A DNA stretch of 64,000 bases from positions 581,649 to 645,648 of the forward strand of contig JXTC01000141.1 of NCBI GenBank assembly GCA_002914845.1, read 5' to 3'. This document shows, piece after piece, positions 1-10,576 of this stretch. The notes below the pieces were generated by a model, which saw nothing but the letters and a program-made list of their open reading frames with translations, made no database searches and was not told where the DNA came from. This stretch comes from Trema orientale. Taxonomy: Eukaryota > Streptophyta > Magnoliopsida > Rosales > Cannabaceae. The first letter of the stretch is position 1. The number at the start of each line of letters is the position of its first letter. A program made the translations under genes and the position numbers.

Positions 1-2
1 AG

Positions 3-1136
3 TCACCAAGGGCTTGGTTTGAGAGATTTTCTAGGGTAATCAAGGGTCATGGATACTTACAAGGACAAGCTGATCATACTCTCTTTGTTAAACAGTCTCC
101 GAACAAGAAAGTCACAGTTTTGATTGTATATGTAGATGACATAATACTCACCGATAATGATTTTCGAGAGATGGAAGAGATTAAAAGACTTATGGCAAGA
201 GAGTTTGAGATCAAGGACCTGGGAACCCTTAGATATTTCCTAGGAATGGAGGTTGCAAGGAGTAAAAAGGGAATCTCCATATCACAAAGGAAGTATACAA
301 TGGATTTGTTAGAAGAAACAGGAATGCTCAGTTGCAAACATATAAATACTCCAATTGAACCAAGAGGAAAAAGGGAAGTGGCCGAAGGAACTCCAGTAGA
401 CACAGGTAGATATCAAAGACCCGTGGGAAGGCTAATTTATCTCTCACACACTCAACCTGACATTGCATTTACAGTTAGTGTAGTCAGCCAATATATGCAT
501 TCACCATGCCAAAGACATCTTGATATAGTCTATCGTATATTAAGATATCTCAAGAAAGATCCAGGAAAAGGACTATTTTTCAGGAAGAATGAGGATAGAA
601 AAGTTAAAGTCTATACAGATGCAGATTGGGCAGGTTCTGAAAAAGATAGAAGGTCAACTTCTGGATACTGTACTCAGCTTTGGGGAAACTTGATTACTTG
701 GCACAGCAAAAAACAAACCGTAGTTGCAAGGAGCAGTGCTGAGGCTGAATATAGGGCTATGGCTCATGGTATTTGTGAGGCAAGGAGCAGTGCTGAGGCT
801 GAATATAGGGCTATGGCTCATGGTATTTGTGAGGCAATCTGGATAAAACGACTGCTGGAGGAATTAAGAATTGAGTGTGAGTTCCCTATGCAGCTCTATT
901 GCGACAACAATGCCACAATCAGCATAGCACACAATCCAGTTCATCATGACAGAACCAAACATGTGGAAGTAGACAGACATTTCATCTCAGAAAAAATTGA
1001 GAGTGGAATAATCAGTGTAGAATACATTCCTACAAAGCAACAAGTGGCTGATATTCTCACAAAAGGATTGCATGGACCCACATTTGAATTTCTAATACAC
1101 AAGCTCGGACTCATAGACATCTACGTCCAAGCTTGA
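3..1136 (+). CDS. Ty1/copia polyprotein, 3' part (reverse transcriptase end and RNase H)
   Basis: The reading frame is open from the window edge to TGA at 1134-1136, so the start lies outside. It holds the end of the reverse transcriptase domain with the YVDD catalytic box (about 129-140) and then a type-I RNase H domain with TDADWAGS, SSAEAEYRA and DNNA carrying the acidic residues expected in copia RNase H. Order RT then RNase H and the C-terminal LTKGL block are standard for Ty1/copia polyproteins. A polypurine tract and an LTR follow directly. One oddity: a 54-bp segment is tandemly duplicated in frame (727-780 and 781-834), so the SSAEAEYRA block occurs twice. The frame is otherwise unbroken, which suggests a fairly young insertion. 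The element is antisense to the Rab3GAP gene to its right. Confidence 0.93.
   Translation, partial: SPRAWFERFSRVIKGHGYLQGQADHTLFVKQSPNKKVTVLIVYVDDIILTDNDFREMEEIKRLMAREFEIKDLGTLRYFLGMEVARSKKGISISQRKYTMDLLEETGMLSCKHINTPIEPRGKREVAEGTPVDTGRYQRPVGRLIYLSHTQPDIAFTVSVVSQYMHSPCQRHLDIVYRILRYLKKDPGKGLFFRKNEDRKVKVYTDADWAGSEKDRRSTSGYCTQLWGNLITWHSKKQTVVARSSAEAEYRAMAHGICEARSSAEAEYRAMAHGICEAIWIKRLLEELRIECEFPMQLYCDNNATISIAHNPVHHDRTKHVEVDRHFISEKIESGIISVEYIPTKQQVADILTKGLHGPTFEFLIHKLGLIDIYVQA
727..834 (+). repeat. 54-bp in-frame tandem duplication in copia RNase H
   Basis: Two adjacent 54-bp copies (727-780, 781-834) are identical base for base and encode 18 residues twice. The duplicated block contains the SSAEAEYRA motif with a conserved acidic residue of the RNase H site. 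Confidence 0.95.
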
Positions 1137-1143
1137 GGGGGAG
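1131..1143 (+). other. Polypurine tract of the copia element
   Basis: A purine-rich run (TTGAGGGGGAG) directly precedes the TG of the LTR. This is the usual position and composition of the plus-strand primer site of LTR retrotransposons, and it overlaps the stop codon of the polyprotein. Confidence 0.8.
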
Positions 1144-1430
1144 TGTTGGCAGATCAAAACAATCTGATTTGATTAGATTTAATCAATCAAGAAGATTTTT
1201 ATTCAATTATCAAATCTTCTGTTATTAATCTTTTCTGATAGACTAGGATTAGTTTTTTATTTTTTAATAAAATCAGATTTGTTTATTATACTAAATCTGC
1301 CATGTTTTTAGGAAGATCTTTTCCATTACTTTTGATTAGTCAACCCGTTTGGGTTGAAGCCTATTTAAATGTACCCTGTTAATGAATAAAATATAGCAGA
1401 TTCTACTTTGCTCTAATTCTACTTTCAACA
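1144..1430 (+). mobile_element. 3' LTR of Ty1/copia element
   Basis: The 287-bp segment begins TGTTG after the polypurine tract and ends CAACA, a short terminal inverted repeat with the canonical TG...CA ends. A polyadenylation-type AATAAA lies near the end (about 1384-1390). The 5' LTR and target-site duplication partner are outside the window, so the age cannot be judged here. Confidence 0.85.
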
Positions 1431-2982
1431 TGCCTATAAACAGTAACTCTCCCTTATGTCATCTTTTAGCGCTCACTTTCAGCCATCCTCTCTTTTTCTC
1501 TGCCAATCTCATTTTCAAACACTGCAGTTCCTAAAACTTGCATTTTCTCTCATTTTCCCTTCACCCGATAGCCTAAAATCACTACCAAATCTTCAAATAA
1601 CACCTAGGCTAATATTTCTAGTCTAAGGACATCACTCTAGTAGTATTTATACATCAGAAACTTTCTTTTTTCAGCGGTGCACGCATGATCAGCCCTGTTT
1701 CTACATAGGCAGTGGCTGATTTTTGGTATTTTACCTTACTAGATAGCCTAAAATCACACCAAACAGCCATGCATTATCCTAAAACCAATTTCTAGAGTAA
1801 GTAACACATTTTATCATGTTCTGCACAAGTTCACTACTCACTACTCTCACACGCATGATCATATTGTGATCTTCATATAGATAGTTATACTTTCTCATGT
1901 TCTTAGCTAAAATCATCATCAAGTCCCATTATCATGCATTCATACATACATCTAAGTTAGTATTCATGTTCTAAAAGGAACTCCATAAGGGTAGAGCCAT
2001 CTAAAGACCCCAATTCTATATTTTAGGTAATTTTTGGAGAAAATTAAGCCATGTACGGCCTTTTTAGAAAAGAATTAGAAAGAAATATATGGTGAGCTCA
2101 GTTTTTCCTAGATCTGATACCGCATTTTTTAGAAAAGTACCACTTTTTAAAAAAAATTAGAAAAATATCATTTTCTAAAATAGCAACTAATAACCGGTAA
2201 CCAGTTTTTGAGCACTGGTAACTAGTAACCAAAGGTATTTATAACTGGTATATAACTGGTAACTGGTAACCGGTAACCAGTTTTCATACACAAATAACTA
2301 GTAACCACTTTTAAAATGGTATTTTTCTAAAAAAATTTTAAAAAGTTGTATTTTTCTAAAAAAAAATAGTACGGGAATTGGAAAAAAAACCTGACCCACT
2401 GTATTTTTGCAATTCTTTTTCGTTTTTGTAGGTAGAACTGTTTGAAACCCTAATTTTTGTACCTAAAGGCAGCGTAATAATAGTATAAAGCAATTTTTCT
2501 ACATTCCTGTACTTTATTTTTTAGCACTTTAATTTCAGTATTTAAATTTCAGTCCAGCTTAATTCCAGTAATCTGGTCCTTTTGCATTTCAGCACCTTTA
2601 TTTACAGAAATTTACATTTCAGTCCTATAAATTCAGCAATTTACTTTCTAGTACCTTAAGTTTCAGCACTTCATATTTCTGCACCCTTGAATCCAGTTAT
2701 CTGGTCCCTTTCATTTCAGCTATTTATTTCAGTTTATTTAATTACCAGCTTTTATATATGTATCTCATACCTTACTTAACTTCCTATATCATATCTAACC
2801 TCCTCTTAACTTTTTATGCTCGTCCTAATCTTTTGAGTAAAACACAAATAATCATCTAAATTCACGGATAAAAAATTACCAAAAGTAAAATAAATTAATA
2901 AATAAATATATATAAAGAAGATCTAGAAAAGGAATCAGCGCGTAACGAAGAAACCCAAAGAGATCTCACTTGCTTAGTTCAC
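1431..2982. other. Non-coding stretch left of Rab3GAP exon 15, with degenerate repeats
   Basis: No exon of the adjacent gene is recognisable here. It is probably intron, or sequence that replaced the gene's 3' part. It contains a fold-back MITE-like patch (about 2100-2400) with repeated ACTGGTAACC-type words, and a degenerate array of ATTTCAG/TTCAGCACC words (about 2510-2750). Nothing else is recognised. Confidence 0.5.
2100..2400. mobile_element. Fold-back MITE, family A (degenerate copy)
   Basis: AT-rich arms with TTTTTAGAAAAAT-type words face each other around a centre rich in GGTAACCGGTTA-like words. The same plan (poly-A/T arms, GTAACC-rich middle) recurs at 9330-10065 and 31030-31440. 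Boundaries are approximate. Confidence 0.4.
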
Positions 2983-5900
2983 CTGTCACGTTTCCTGGAA
3001 AAGTCTTCATCGGTTGTTTGCATAGTTGATGAGTTCTCCCCCACTATACTGTTTTCCTGCATTTTCAATTCACGAATTATGCAGCCAAAGCTAAGAAGAA
3101 ACATGATTTTAGGAAGAAAAGCATAGTAAAGGCAAAACAAAGAACCATAGAGACCTCAAAATTGGTTGAAAAATGATCGTTGCTTCCAATACAATCTTGG
3201 AAGTCTTCCGTCAATTGACGCTTTCTCTCAATGCATATTGCAAGCTGTATAAGAAAGCAGAAAAGTAAAACTTTGAATTATTGTACATTCTGCAAAAAGA
3301 ATATGAACAAGTTACAGGGAAAGAATTTTATTACTCAATTGACCAAATTGTTCTAGTTGCTTAAACTTACAAACAAACCGGTTAAACTATAACTTTAGAA
3401 ATATATAGATTTATATATATATATATATATTGTTTCAGCAATTGTGTCTATCGGAATTTAAGACTTACAACATACATGTACCTCTTAACAGACATTCACA
3501 TCCAATAATTATTACATAAGGATGAATTAATCCTGAAATCATTAAACATCATTGTAAAACTCTCAGAGGATATGCAAAAATCCTAAGCACCCACACTCTA
3601 AACATAATTATAACCATGGGAGTCTGAAAACAATTAGTTGAATGCTTCAGCCAAAAAAAAAAAATGTTTCTCAAAACAAAAATAGCATATAACAAACCTC
3701 AGAATCAGTGAAAAGATTAAAGCAAGATTAACAAGGGGGTATTCACCAAAAGAAAATCTCACAATCTAATTCCTCAGATAAAAAAACACGCAATGATCTT
3801 TAAGAGAAAAATTACCAGCACTGACACCATAAACTATTTAAATGAAATAAATCAAACAAAACTAACAAACACACGGCACAAATGGACCAAAATACATTCA
3901 CTTATCTAGTACTATCCATCCCTAAACATCCCAAGATTCCTCGAAGTAAGAAGTGAGCAGAATTTTTCTAACTGCGTCATGTCAGAATGACATACTTGAT
4001 AACGCTTAAAGTTAAAAACTATGTCTCAAGCAATTACTTTATCCCCTGGATTTCCCTGCATATTAATGCATCTCATACGATTCTGCTCAGCAAAACATTC
4101 ACTGTAAGAACAGCCAAAAAAAAATAAAAGAACCCATTCCACCAAACCCCAGCAAGAAGTTAAGATTATTACCATGTGTAGCTTCTGATTGATCAAACAA
4201 GTAGACAAGTCAATTGAACCATCGGTCGGCATTTGAGGCAATGGCTGTAACTCTTCCCAACACCATCGAACTTCTCGAACAAATTCTACCCAGAGTACGG
4301 CAATAGCTGATCCAAATAAATTAAAACCAACACGTCATAAAGTTCTTAACTCACTATGCTTACGAAAAAACGTTGAATTCTACATGTACAAAGGAATCTT
4401 TTCTTTTAGAATTAAGTTTCCCAAATTATCTTATGTACATACCACGTATGTTGCAATTGCCAAACCAAAGAGAACGTAAACAAAACTGTGCAAAAAGGGA
4501 TTGAAGAGGTGCGCCTTTAATAGCTCGTGAAGTCTTATGCTCACCATCAGTAAAGTTTGGGAGTTGTCCACCTGCAACAAGTCGAAATTCACAGTACAAG
4601 ATCAGATAGTGATAGTAGAATTCATATCTGAATGATTCTAAGCATTTACGAACTATAACTATATTATTACATATGCTTTCAGGTTTATTATCGATTAGGT
4701 ACCAGTGGAGACACAAAGATAAAAGAGTTAACTAAGTATCAGATTGACAAACTGTTGTATAACAAGCCTTCAATTATCTCTCTCTATCAAGCAAGGTCGA
4801 TGCTTTCTCATGTTTCTTGCACCAATCATGGATAAGTACATTAGATAGCGTTTGACTGAACCCTAAATCTATTCAATGACTTCTTATGAATGCCTGACCC
4901 TAGGAATGAAAAAGTGTAGTAAAGCTACAATGAACACTATGGAAAGCATCCACAACTCAAATAGATTGATTGCTTGTGTGTAGTGTTATGCATTGTTACT
5001 TCACATGAGCACACATGTGAGATTACTTGTCGAAAGAAAATTTGGAAACTACGGAAAGCATCACAACTCAAATAGATTGATATGAGAAAGTGTTTCCTAA
5101 GACATGCTAAAGTTATGAGACAATAAACGGATCATGCCCAGAGAAGATAGAACAATTCCAGTCAAAAGAGAAACACAGGGACAAAAAACAAAACAAGACT
5201 AGGGGCAGGAGAATACCCTCCTGAAATAGTTCTTTAAGCACACGATCAATAACTGTAGGTGGAGGTATAATGCTTGAGGACTTCACATTGTCAGAACCTG
5301 GGTTTTCAACTGCCAGAAAACAACATGAAAGAAAAGGAGTGAATTCGTGAGGCAATCATCGTCTCCAACTAATATGACCAAAACATTCATTCACCGAATG
5401 TTGTTTAATATGTCATATCACATATGAGACATTATTCTCCATAAATTAGTAAAGACCTGAGACAAAATCTTCCATAAACTGAGCCGTGAAGGACATGTCC
5501 AATGCATCAACCAATAGGCACAACTGCGAGGCAAAACAAACCCAGCTTCCTTGGGAACCATCAATTCTAAAGAAAATATAATCATTTTTGCTTAAAGATG
5601 AGAATATTCAAAGAGATGACATTGAATATCATATGGAGAAAACAACATAGACAATGCATACAGAATTGAACAAATTTGTATATACTATTTGTTAATTAAA
5701 CTGTAACGTCCAAATAGATCCTTAAAGAGGTACATCCACAATATAAAATAATGTTCAGAAAAAGCTAGGCTCCTAAAACAATACTAACTTAATAATCAAT
5801 TCACTGAACTTGAAAGATTAAAACCATGTTATCCAAAAATTACATGTCCAAAAAAGTTTTAACAAACGGATAGCAATTATAGCATTACCAGATTGCCGCT

Positions 5901-8833
5901 GCTCAAATATAGAAAGGAGAACAATTTATCACTATCAAATTTTAGAGTTTAGCTTTTGCATAAACTTTCTAATAAATAGAGGCTTTAAATAACTAACTAG
6001 AGCAACGATTTACCAAAATCATACGATAATTCAGAAGATTTGGCGAGTATTATACGTATGTTACACTATTAAGAGGGTGGAACGCGTAAGACAAGAATCA
6101 AGAGCTAAAAGTGTATGAAACAATGCATAATTGAACAGCAACACAAACATATCTGCTCATAAGATTGACATCTTTTCTTTTCTTTTTCCCTTTTTTTTGT
6201 AAGAATAACATCTATTTTAGACCATGACAATTATTTATGCATGCAACGAAAGAGGCTTACAGATTTGGAGACAAATTTGGATATAATATCCACTTCTCAG
6301 CTTCATGGGGTGAACTATTTTCCAGTTCAGCCATTTCCAGAGAGTTTTCAACCACCTTTTCTGACCACATGGCAACCAATTCAAATCCTACAGGCAATCA
6401 ACCATAATTATCCCCCATATTAGATCGGCATAAAATAAGATACATCAGTTATTGGGAAAAAAAAAACACTTCACANAAATATATGAATAAAGAAATTAAA
6501 AAATAAAATAAAACAGTAAATAATCCATTACCGATTACTATGAGGGGATAATTTCTGGGAACAAATATGATTTTTAATATTTTCAAAGGGCATAAATATG
6601 ACAAGCCCAATTCATGATCCTATTCCTAACATATCTTTGCACTTTAAAAAACATGCAAGTAGGACAAGTCTCAATCATGAAGCACACGGAAAATGAATTT
6701 TGTCTTATCCAATCACCTTTTATGGGATCTTCTGCAGAATACCACTCACTCCAGGGACAATCATCATCCCACTGTGTTCTGTTGCGAATATCACCACGAG
6801 GGCTTGACCCAGCTTGAGTAACTTCAACTTCATTTTCTTGAACATCATTGTCATCTTCATCATTGGGAAGGGTTCTGTAGGTTAGCTTCATTGTAAAACG
6901 GACTTTGAAAATATGAACAGAAAAGTCCAATGTGGAGTAGGCCTTCAACATCAAATAAGAAGATTAATACAGTCAGGAGAAGGAGTGGGGGAAGATAACA
7001 TTACAAGTTCAGGGAACTTCTAATATAACAGTACAAAAATTTGGCATAAAATTATGAGTCAAGCAAAGAGCACCTTACAAAATGAGCAAGAACATAACGA
7101 TTTATTGAGAAAAAAATGAGAATAATGATTGCTGCTACTTTGATTTAGCCCGAGCATATTAGTGAGAAAACAATAAAAATAAAATAAAAATAGTGTTCTA
7201 GGCTTGTAATCAAAGGCTAAACTAAGTCTCAAACAAACATTTACTAGTGTTTACTTGTCAAGTTAGCTATAGTTTTGTCAAAAAGTTATAGAAAGAGCTA
7301 CTACAAGAGGACCAGAAAAGGGAACATTTGGAAAATACACAGAAGCATTAGACATTAACTAGAGTCTAATAACCAATAATACAGTATGTAAAGAAATATT
7401 CTTTATGGAATCATAAAAAGGTGGAAACTTACAAATTTCGAAACAAACAACTCATACAATCCTTCTAAATGCATAAGTTTCACTGGAACCTGGCTACCAA
7501 TGTGATCTGCCTCAAATCTTCTGGTAAAAACTGTTCCCATATTTTGGATGCCAATAAACGCTTTTCGAGAAGGAGCATGCACTGGCACAAAAGCTGGCCA
7601 TAGACTGCATACAAAATCATATAAGAAGTCACAATTTAGTACAAATTGCCAAATCAAAGTAACTAGATAAACTATCTAACATCAGAAGTTCACAAAGGCA
7701 GACTAAATTTAAAGATAAAGAAAAATGTCTGTGTATAAACTAATAGGAGACTCTAGATTTTATACAGGTACATAAATAGTGAGGACTGAGGTGTGCTTTC
7801 TCCTATACTTCACCAGAATTACACAGCCCGATTTTCCACACAAAATTATACCTTGAACAATTTGATAAAGCAATTGCAACAGCGCTTAACAGCTTGCTAG
7901 CCTCGGGTGCATCAAGAACCACTCCGCTCGCACTTTGAGGAGCAATTACCTGATTATGGATGCACGACAAGTGCGAAAACAGTTAAAGCACCATGAGTGA
8001 TACATTTGTGTAAATCTATATACATATGCACACACACGGAGATAGAGAAAAAAAAATACCAAAAACTCTTTGACCCCAAAGCACAACTGCAGATCATGTG
8101 AGATGGAATTCCAGTCAACAATTTTGCCTGTCCAGTCATTGGAAATACATTAGTCTTGTACACCGATAACCGACTATAAATTGATAAAAACAAATCCAGG
8201 AATACCGTCATTGTTCGTATGGAAGTAGAATTCCATGGAATAACTTTTTGTCACATCCTTCAACTCACACTTGACCTTAAACAGGTCCATCGAAGACACC
8301 AACTGAACTGCATCCTTTTTCTACACGCAGAACATTCGTTCGAACCAAAATAGATTAAGAGAAACGACATAGTACTATGAAGCATTCCTTCAAATTAAGC
8401 ATTTCCACAAACAAAAAGAAACCTACCAATAGATTCTTAGGACCATCAGCCATCCATTGCCTACAAACTGCCTCTATCTCAGAAATAAACCTATAAAAAC
8501 ATGTTATTCTTCAGTCAAATGTGAAACTCTTTAGTTATATACGCATATACATGCATCAATCTATGCAGCGTATTTTGTACGAGTTACCTTTCCCATGACG
8601 AAGCAAGAGTGAAATCATCAAAATGCTCGACCTGCAAGGACGTCATCACGTTAAACAATCAGTGTTCTTTCTCTAAGCTATTCGCAATTTCGATTGTGAA
8701 TTTAATTTTTCAACAATCAAAAAAAAAAAAAAAAAGAACTCTAAATCTGAATTAGAAGAACTAAATCAGTAAAAACCTCTTCTTCTTGAGCTTCGTCTTC
8801 TCCATCAGATTCGATTTTGCTAGAGGAAGCCAT
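2983..8833 (-). CDS. RAB3GAP1: Rab3 GTPase-activating protein catalytic subunit (5' part, 15 exons)
   Basis: Exons in coding order: 8777-8833, 8588-8631, 8427-8490, 8206-8320, 8060-8127, 7852-7949, 7433-7604, 6717-6942, 6261-6387, 5457-5566, 5217-5309, 4443-4571, 4173-4306, 3155-3244, 2983-3056. Every junction is GT-AG and keeps frame, giving 533 codons plus two bases. The product starts MASSSKIESDGEDE and contains plant Rab3GAP stretches such as HFDDFTLASSWERFI, KIVDWNSISHDLQLCFG, SLWPAFVPVHAPSRKAF, VAMWSEKVVENS and AIAVLWVEFVREVRWCWEEL. In animals this subunit, with a non-catalytic partner, stimulates GTP hydrolysis on Rab3 and acts on Rab18 in membrane traffic; the plant relative is At5g55060. 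Exon 15 ends in a good donor (CAG|GTGAAC), but no following exon, including the region expected to carry the catalytic arginine, is found in 1-2982. The gene either continues past the copia insertion or is truncated. The start is the first ATG before an acidic N-terminus. Confidence 0.9.
6475..6475. other. Ambiguous base (N)
   Basis: Single N in an intron of Rab3GAP. It has no coding effect. Confidence 0.95.
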
Positions 8834-9329
8834 GAATGAGCGATCTGAGAAAGTAGAAATACCTGAAAATGTTCACTATTTTCGGATTACGTATATCTAA
8901 GCCAGAAATCTGTTTGTGCAGCGAGAAAAAGAGGAGAAAACGGAATCGCAGAAGTTTCTTTTTTATTTTTTTTCCTGCTTTTGCAGTGGTGACTTTGAGA
9001 GATGATTTTATGAAATTTGTACTTTGCTCCACAAATTTTTCTTCAAAATGTGTATAGAGTATAGACCCTAAATCGTTCAAGAATTGCAATATCACCCTTA
9101 TAAGTATACTATAGTTAATAATACTCGACTTTCAACATTCGTTCCCTCTCTTGGAAGTCATCTCGCCCGGACTATCCAAACCCACCACTATTGGCATTTT
9201 GAATCGGGCCAAGGCCCAAAGGCCGAGATGAACAAGCAACAAAATAATAGAGAGAGAAAAATTACATGATTACATTGCTTAAAGTGATCAACTGAATAAC
9301 TTAGGGTAAAAATTTTCCTAATTTTTCTT

Positions 9330-10065
9330 AGGGTTAATTACATTTTGAGGAAATCTGATTTATTATGGTAATTTTCCCAAAAAATTGAAAAATACTGGAC
9401 TTTGAAATTGTTTGAAAAATCCCGAATTTTAATTAGAAAATACCGCTTTTAAAAATATTTAGAAAAAGAGATAATTGTAAAAAAATACCCTGAGGTTTAG
9501 GTGTTCTGCAATTTATACCTTGAAGTTTGGACTCTGCAAAATAATACCCCTGAGATTAAGAATTTCTGAAAATTAATATCCTGGGTTGACTTTTTGAATA
9601 ATTTTAACTGATAAAATACAATAATATCATCAAAATTAAGATGAATAATATACATTAATCTAGTTTTAATGGAGGATATTATTGTTTTTTCGTTCCTAAA
9701 ATTAGTCAAAAAATCTGTCCAGGGTATTAATTTTCAGAAATTCTTAATCTCATGGTATTATTTTGCAGAGTCCAAACTTCAGGGTTTAAATTGCAGTTAT
9801 CTCTTAGAATAATTGATGAGATAATTGAAGTAACCGGTCAAGTTACTTGAGGTTACCCCATATAACCCAATTGAGTATCTCGACTACTATTGATATACAT
9901 ACCAAATTCAAATAAAAGTGATATTTTTCTAAATATTTATTAAAATGTTAATTTTCTAAAAATAAATAAAAAATATTTTTCTAAATCAATCCAAGATTTT
10001 TCAAAAAATTCAGCCTATCCGGAATTTTTCAATTTTTGATACTTTAGGCCTAGAATTTTGTAAGA
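9330..10065. mobile_element. Fold-back MITE, family A, interrupted by a family B MITE
   Basis: The left arm (about 9330-9472) and right arm (about 9890-10065) are inverted versions of one another (AAAAATTGAAAAAT / ATTTTTCAATTTTT type words). A second copy at 31030-31440 shows the uninterrupted form with the middle GATAATTGAAGTAACC. The insertion at about 9473-9805 belongs to family B. Ends are approximate. Confidence 0.6.
9473..9805. mobile_element. MULE-type MITE, family B, nested in family A element
   Basis: Long inverted arms: TTCTGCAATTTATACCTTGA on the left mirrors TTCAGGGTTTAAATTGCAG on the right. The middle (ACTGATAAAATACAATAATA) is the reverse complement of the middle of the copy at 16017-16371, so the two are the same family in opposite orientation. 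The outer right end looks shortened. Confidence 0.65.
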
Positions 10066-10576
10066 AACCCTTATATTTTTATATCTTATGATTTGACTAT
10101 TTTGTTAATTTACACTTTGTATTTTGGATATTATCAAAATTAACCTCCAAATTTGAAACTTTTAACAAATTTATAGTTTCTTTCTGTCAAACACTAATTT
10201 TGACCATTAAGTTTACCAAAATACTTTTTTAAAACTTTAATTATATATTTTAGTACTTAATTTAAATTTAAAACTAGATAAAATTAATAACTGAAAGAGC
10301 AGATATTAAAAAATATAATTGAAATAATGCAAAAACCTACAAATATTAAATAGTTTTTATAAAAAACTTTATCAATTTTGTATAAGTTTTCTTTTAAAAT
10401 ATATAATTAAACTTTTAAGGGTATTTTGTTATGCATAATAGTCAAAATTAGTGTTTGACCTAAAAAGGTATAAATTTATTACAAATTCTAAATCTGAAGG
10501 TCAAGATTGATAATAATTAAAACGCAATATATAAATTGAACAAATAGTCAAAATGAAAGATATAAGAATGTAATTA
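10066..10576. mobile_element. Palindromic MITE, family C
   Basis: The ends are inverted: TTTGACTATTTTGTTAATTT on the left and AATTGAACAAATAGTCAAAA on the right, with matching TTACAAATT words further in. The same family occurs at 27807-28166 and, in long form, at 61874-63439. The left boundary abuts the family A element. Confidence 0.55.

Noticed and set aside
7954-8211. 85-codon minus-strand frame over part of Rab3GAP (contains AKLLTGIPSHMICSC)
   Set aside because: Wrong frame. Splicing 8206-8320 to 8060-8127 reads the same bases as KIVDWNSISHDLQLCFG, which fits Rab3GAP and joins the next exon cleanly.
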